NCBI GenBank assembly: GCA_905160935.1
Contig: CAJHZI010000737.1
Span: forward strand, 360,001 to 424,000
Source: Enchytraeus crypticus
Taxonomy: Eukaryota > Annelida > Clitellata > Enchytraeida > Enchytraeidae
Direction: 5' to 3'
DNA: 64,000 bases
Position numbers and translations under genes: made by a program. This document shows, piece by piece, positions 63,763 to 64,000 of the stretch (the stretch's first letter is position 1; every line of letters begins with the position of its first letter). The notes under the pieces were generated by a model. It had not been told where the DNA came from. It was given only the letters and a program-made list of their open reading frames with translations, and did not search any database.

Positions 63763-64000
63763 TATTTTCAGTTAAATCAATTGATTAATTAACCGATAGA
63801 TTTAGTGATCACTCAATCTCATCACTCACCAGCAGCACTACATTCTAGATCATTACAGCTGGACGCTTGACGAGAGGGTCCGCTACAGGGCTGCCCCTGG
63901 TAAAAAGGTCCCACACAGGTACGCTCTCTGATGACCTCCCCTTGACCACATGTCCTGCTGCAAGCTGACCAGCTCGACCAAGCTGACCATTCTCCGTGTA
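47159..64000 (-). CDS. HMCN1: Hemicentin, 3' part, 14 exons (5' end outside window)
   Basis: Hemicentins are very large secreted matrix proteins that tether basement membranes (family knowledge). Minus-strand exons in order: 64000-63830 (partial), 63078-62911, 62030-61887, 60791-60636, 59702-59424, 58154-58086, 56112-55981, 54857-54543, 53553-53422, 51766-51641, 50501-50343, 49389-49267, 48996-48870, 47921-47159 (TGA). All junctions are phase 1 except the last (phase 2), and they join without a break over about 954 codons. Domains: TSP1 repeat ([18 protein letters not shown]), G2F/nidogen barrel over four exons ([59 protein letters not shown]), a short EGF-like link (NECPTGFSL), seven EGF exons mostly opening DxDEC, then the fibulin-type C-terminal module ending [14 protein letters not shown]. 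Domain order and the terminus are those of hemicentin. Confidence 0.95.
47960..48222 (-). mobile_element. SINE family E, minus orientation, in last hemicentin intron
   Basis: (CAT)n, then AATTCCAGTTTAAATCCCAG, GCGCTCACCAACCGAGGGCC, CGTTGGTTTGGATCTAG and CAACCCGGACACAACACGA. A short related fragment is at 43270-43320. Confidence 0.75.
48285..48375 (-). mobile_element. tRNA-like SINE head
   Basis: The minus strand reads GAGTGGTTGAGTTGGCAAAA (A-box-like) and GGCTTTGAATCTCAGATGA (B-box-like), 35-45 bp apart. No cloverleaf could be closed, so a SINE head is more likely than a tRNA gene. Confidence 0.4.
49470..49612 (+). mobile_element. SINE family B, well preserved
   Basis: TCGCCACTGGGTCGACGTCG, GGATCAGTACGTGCGGGG, GGGGTTCAAATCCTGGGC (B box), CGAGTGAGGAAACTAACGTT, then CTAAGCTTTAGCTT tail. 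Confidence 0.85.
49613..50342 (-). other. Hemicentin intron segment
   Basis: Unique sequence with scattered GTACATGCACTAA-like words (49660-49940) that look like a decayed tandem repeat. No exon seen. Ends at the donor of the exon 50501-50343. Confidence 0.5.
50502..51124 (-). other. Hemicentin intron, no repeats recognised
   Basis: Apart from short AGGCTAC words at 50640-50760, I see nothing beyond intron sequence. Confidence 0.45.
51125..51410 (+). mobile_element. Composite LINE-1-tailed retroposon, plus orientation
   Basis: Head GACAACAGGATTGTTTTCTC, GTGAGGAAGGCATAGGAAGC and CACCTCGTCATAAACAG, then a (TA)n spacer. The LINE-1 end follows: GGTGGACATGAAGAGGAA, AGAGTGGAGGCGTTATATAC and GGCCTGCCAGTAGGCAGTGC. 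Full counterpart of 1-170 and 5245-5482. Confidence 0.75.
51790..51920 (-). mobile_element. SINE family B, minus orientation
   Basis: GTTAACGTCAGTTTCCTCAC, AAAGCGATGTCAGTGACGG, AGGATTTGAACCCCGCACA, CGACATCGCCACTGGCTAC. It starts about 25 bp from the exon acceptor at 51767. Confidence 0.85.
52022..52168. repeat. 24-bp minisatellite
   Basis: Six copies of GAGGATTAGGTGAAGCTACT plus TACT, in a hemicentin intron. Confidence 0.93.
52640..53405 (+). mobile_element. LINE-1 3' copy split by a MITE
   Basis: The left part (to 52712) reads [17 protein letters not shown]. The right part (from 53210) reads [13 protein letters not shown], then the tail TACCATGGACCTGCCGTTAG and GCAGTGCACTAGAAGAATAA. With the insert removed, the two halves follow the LINE-1 order seen at 7550-7790. 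Confidence 0.75.
52713..53209. mobile_element. 497-bp hAT-like MITE with inverted ends and 8-bp target duplication
   Basis: Left end CATAGATAAAAAACGTC and right end GACGTTTTTTTCATCTATG are inverted copies with one gap. Flanks GTTTGCTA (52705-52712) and GTTTTCTA (53210-53217) form an 8-bp duplication with one mismatch. It has no coding capacity; subterminal regions are full of AAAACGT words. An 8-bp duplication is typical of hAT elements (family knowledge). Confidence 0.75.
53660..53885 (+). mobile_element. SINE family E, plus orientation
   Basis: AAGGCGACTAAAGCACTAAG, GGCATCCGGTTGGTGAGCGC, TGATATGATGCAGGACAGAG, CCGACCCTAGTTGAACTGGG, then GATGATGATGA. Confidence 0.85.
54170..54252 (-). mobile_element. 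SINE family B fragment, minus orientation
   Basis: AGGTTAATGTCAGTTTCCTC, AAAGCGATGTCAGTAACGGG and AGGATTTGAACCCCAGGAC; it stops after the B box. Confidence 0.7.
54543..54857 (-). CDS. HMCN1: Hemicentin EGF exon with Gln-rich insertion
   Basis: The exon starts as a normal calcium-binding EGF ([39 protein letters not shown]). About 57 residues rich in Q and L follow ([15 protein letters not shown] to NSSLKQLLQ) before the last cysteine (CEG). Other EGF exons here are 123-159 bp; this one is 315 bp. The insert is in frame and consists of CAG/CTG-rich DNA at about 54550-54740. Confidence 0.88.
54920..55160 (+). mobile_element. SINE family D, plus orientation
   Basis: TTGAATGTCTTAATAGCGTA, GGGTTCGATTCCCAGCCGC, ATTCGCTGACACAGTGGACT, AAAGTGATAGATATCAACAT. 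Confidence 0.85.
55685..55965 (+). mobile_element. SINE family E, plus orientation, near full length
   Basis: Starts CCCCGTGTTGTATCCGGGTT, then GACCAACTGGTGACTACATG, GCATTCGGTTGGTGAGCGCC, GTGTAGGACAGAGAGAATCT and ATCGCGACTCTAGTTAAATT, ending in GATGACGATGATGAT. It ends about 15 bp from the hemicentin exon 56112-55981. Confidence 0.85.
56115..57140. repeat. (TCAA)n tract and 22-27-bp minisatellite
   Basis: 56118-56335 is a degenerate CAAT/TCAA tetranucleotide array. 56341-57140 is about 35 units of TTGATGACTTGGATCACTTC type (22 bp; the first units 27 bp with GATCATTACACCTGGATCAC). The units are homogeneous in blocks (GATGACTT block, then GATCACTT block). In a hemicentin intron. Confidence 0.95.
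57310..57415 (-). mobile_element. SINE family A, minus orientation
   Basis: (AAT)n, GGTTTAACGTCCGTTCCTCA, GGATGATGTCAGGGACGTCC. Confidence 0.7.
57718..58078. repeat. 35-bp minisatellite beside a hemicentin donor
   Basis: About ten units containing CAATTAACTATTAACAGAAA and ATAGGTAACATGTAA. It reaches to within 8 bp of the exon 58154-58086 donor. Confidence 0.92.
58498..58865 (-). mobile_element. LINE-1 tail and SINE family B, both minus
   Basis: 58500-58610: (CT)n, TTAGTGCACTGCCTTCTGGC, AGGTCCATGGTATATAACGC. 58735-58862: AAGGTTAACGTCAGTTTCCT, GGATTTGAACCCCGCACG, CCGATATCACCACTGGCTC. Confidence 0.75.
59200..59322 (-). mobile_element. SINE family B, minus orientation
   Basis: GTTAGTTTCCTCACTCGTAA, GATTTGAACCCACACATACT, CGACATCGCCACCGGCTCCA. 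Its 5' end lies about 100 bp from the hemicentin exon at 59424. Confidence 0.8.
59742..59960. repeat. (TA)n microsatellites
   Basis: Two long TA tracts separated by ATATATACACACACAAGTG-type sequence, 40 bp from the hemicentin acceptor at 59703. Confidence 0.96.
60150..60240 (-). mobile_element. tRNA-like sequence, likely SINE head
   Basis: The minus strand reads ATGTAGCTGATCGGATAACG (A box) and CGTGGGTTCAGATCTCTGA (B box). No 7-bp acceptor stem closes, so it is not called a tRNA gene. Confidence 0.45.
60435..60575 (+). mobile_element. SINE-like family F
   Basis: AGAGTGCTACAGTCATCAAT, GACAACATCGGGAGCTATTG, GCAAATTCCAAAATCC. A close copy is at 61075-61215, inserted in a TA/CACC repeat. Confidence 0.65.
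60835..61325. repeat. 30-bp minisatellite with family F insertion
   Basis: Units ATACAAATACACCTATAATA plus TACATATAAT, interrupted by (TA)n and by the family F copy 61075-61215, after which the same repeat resumes. The target of the insertion was therefore the minisatellite itself. Confidence 0.88.
61333..61700. other. Possible DNA transposon end
   Basis: TACAGGGTGAGTAAAAAAAA is like the outer end of some mariner-like elements. The following 180 bp is non-repetitive here. No matching inverted end was found within the window. Confidence 0.25.
62037..62300. repeat. Minisatellite TCTTCTAGAAATCAGAAC/TCTTCTAGAACTCAGAAC
   Basis: About 14 units of 18 bp, each with the palindrome TTCTAGAA. It begins 6 bp from the hemicentin acceptor at 62031. 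Confidence 0.93.
62600..62930 (-). repeat. Minisatellite built on a hemicentin splice donor
   Basis: On the minus strand the unit (32-36 bp) contains CATCCTCTCAGTATGTGTCA, a copy of the exon end CCTCATCCGCTCA|GTATGTG at 62911. About eight copies follow into the intron, with nearer copies most similar. Confidence 0.88.
63537..63765 (+). mobile_element. SINE family A, longest copy
   Basis: Begins ATCAATCTACCCTGACCATT, continues GATCACCGGACTGGCTTTCG, TTGGTCTGGGTGAATTGATC, GGTCCCTGACGTCATC, ends AAACGGACGTTTAACC and (TTA)n. No clear tRNA boxes seen in its head. It lies 65 bp from the TSP1 exon. Confidence 0.85.

Overview
The window is nuclear DNA from an animal, very probably an invertebrate. 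The evidence is four spliced genes with GT-AG introns whose phases agree at every junction, a U2 spliceosomal RNA gene of the invertebrate type, abundant SINEs and LINE remnants, and heavy micro- and minisatellite content in an AT-rich background. The four genes are all conserved animal genes (sideroflexin, ZIP13, SLK/STK10, hemicentin). I cannot place the phylum from sequence alone. Most long open frames here are simple-sequence artefacts; the real genes are in short exons that were assembled by hand from conserved protein blocks and splice signals.

Layout. Positions 1-8002 (+) hold the 3' part of a mitochondrial sideroflexin gene (SFXN1/3-like, seven exons seen, 5' end outside the window), with LINE and SINE debris and several minisatellites in its introns. 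8.1-12.6 kb is repeat-rich intergenic sequence. 12645-20013 (+) is a complete nine-exon ZIP13 zinc transporter gene (about 550 aa). 20.0-28.4 kb has a probable long 3' UTR, an 8-kb gene-poor stretch and one U2 snRNA gene (26503-26692, minus). 28924-43524 (+) is a complete 17-exon SLK/STK10-type Ste20 kinase (about 1352 aa), including one apparent GC-AG intron. 43.5-47.2 kb is convergent intergenic sequence. 47159 to 64000 (-) is the 3' end of hemicentin: one thrombospondin type 1 repeat, the nidogen G2F barrel, EGF modules and the fibulin-type C-terminal module, in 14 exons, with the 5' end outside the window.

The genes are not a functional unit. The two left-hand genes and the kinase run on the plus strand, and hemicentin converges on the kinase.

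Mobile elements. At least six SINE-like families recur: A with a (TTA)n tail; B, tRNA-like with a TTAGCT tail; C with a (GATT)n tail; D, tRNA-like and about 220 bp; E, sharing its 3' end with a LINE; and F. There are two LINE families of RTE-like type, a composite family G, and a 497-bp MITE with an 8-bp target duplication nested in a LINE.

The most unusual signal is that exon/intron junctions of three unrelated genes have been caught up in tandem repeats: an 84-bp sideroflexin exon-donor repeat (6 copies), a 70-bp SLK intron-acceptor repeat (4 copies) and a hemicentin donor repeat. In addition, the terminal sideroflexin exon is duplicated. This leaves rows of decoy splice sites beside real exons. 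I found no prokaryotic, viral or CRISPR system.
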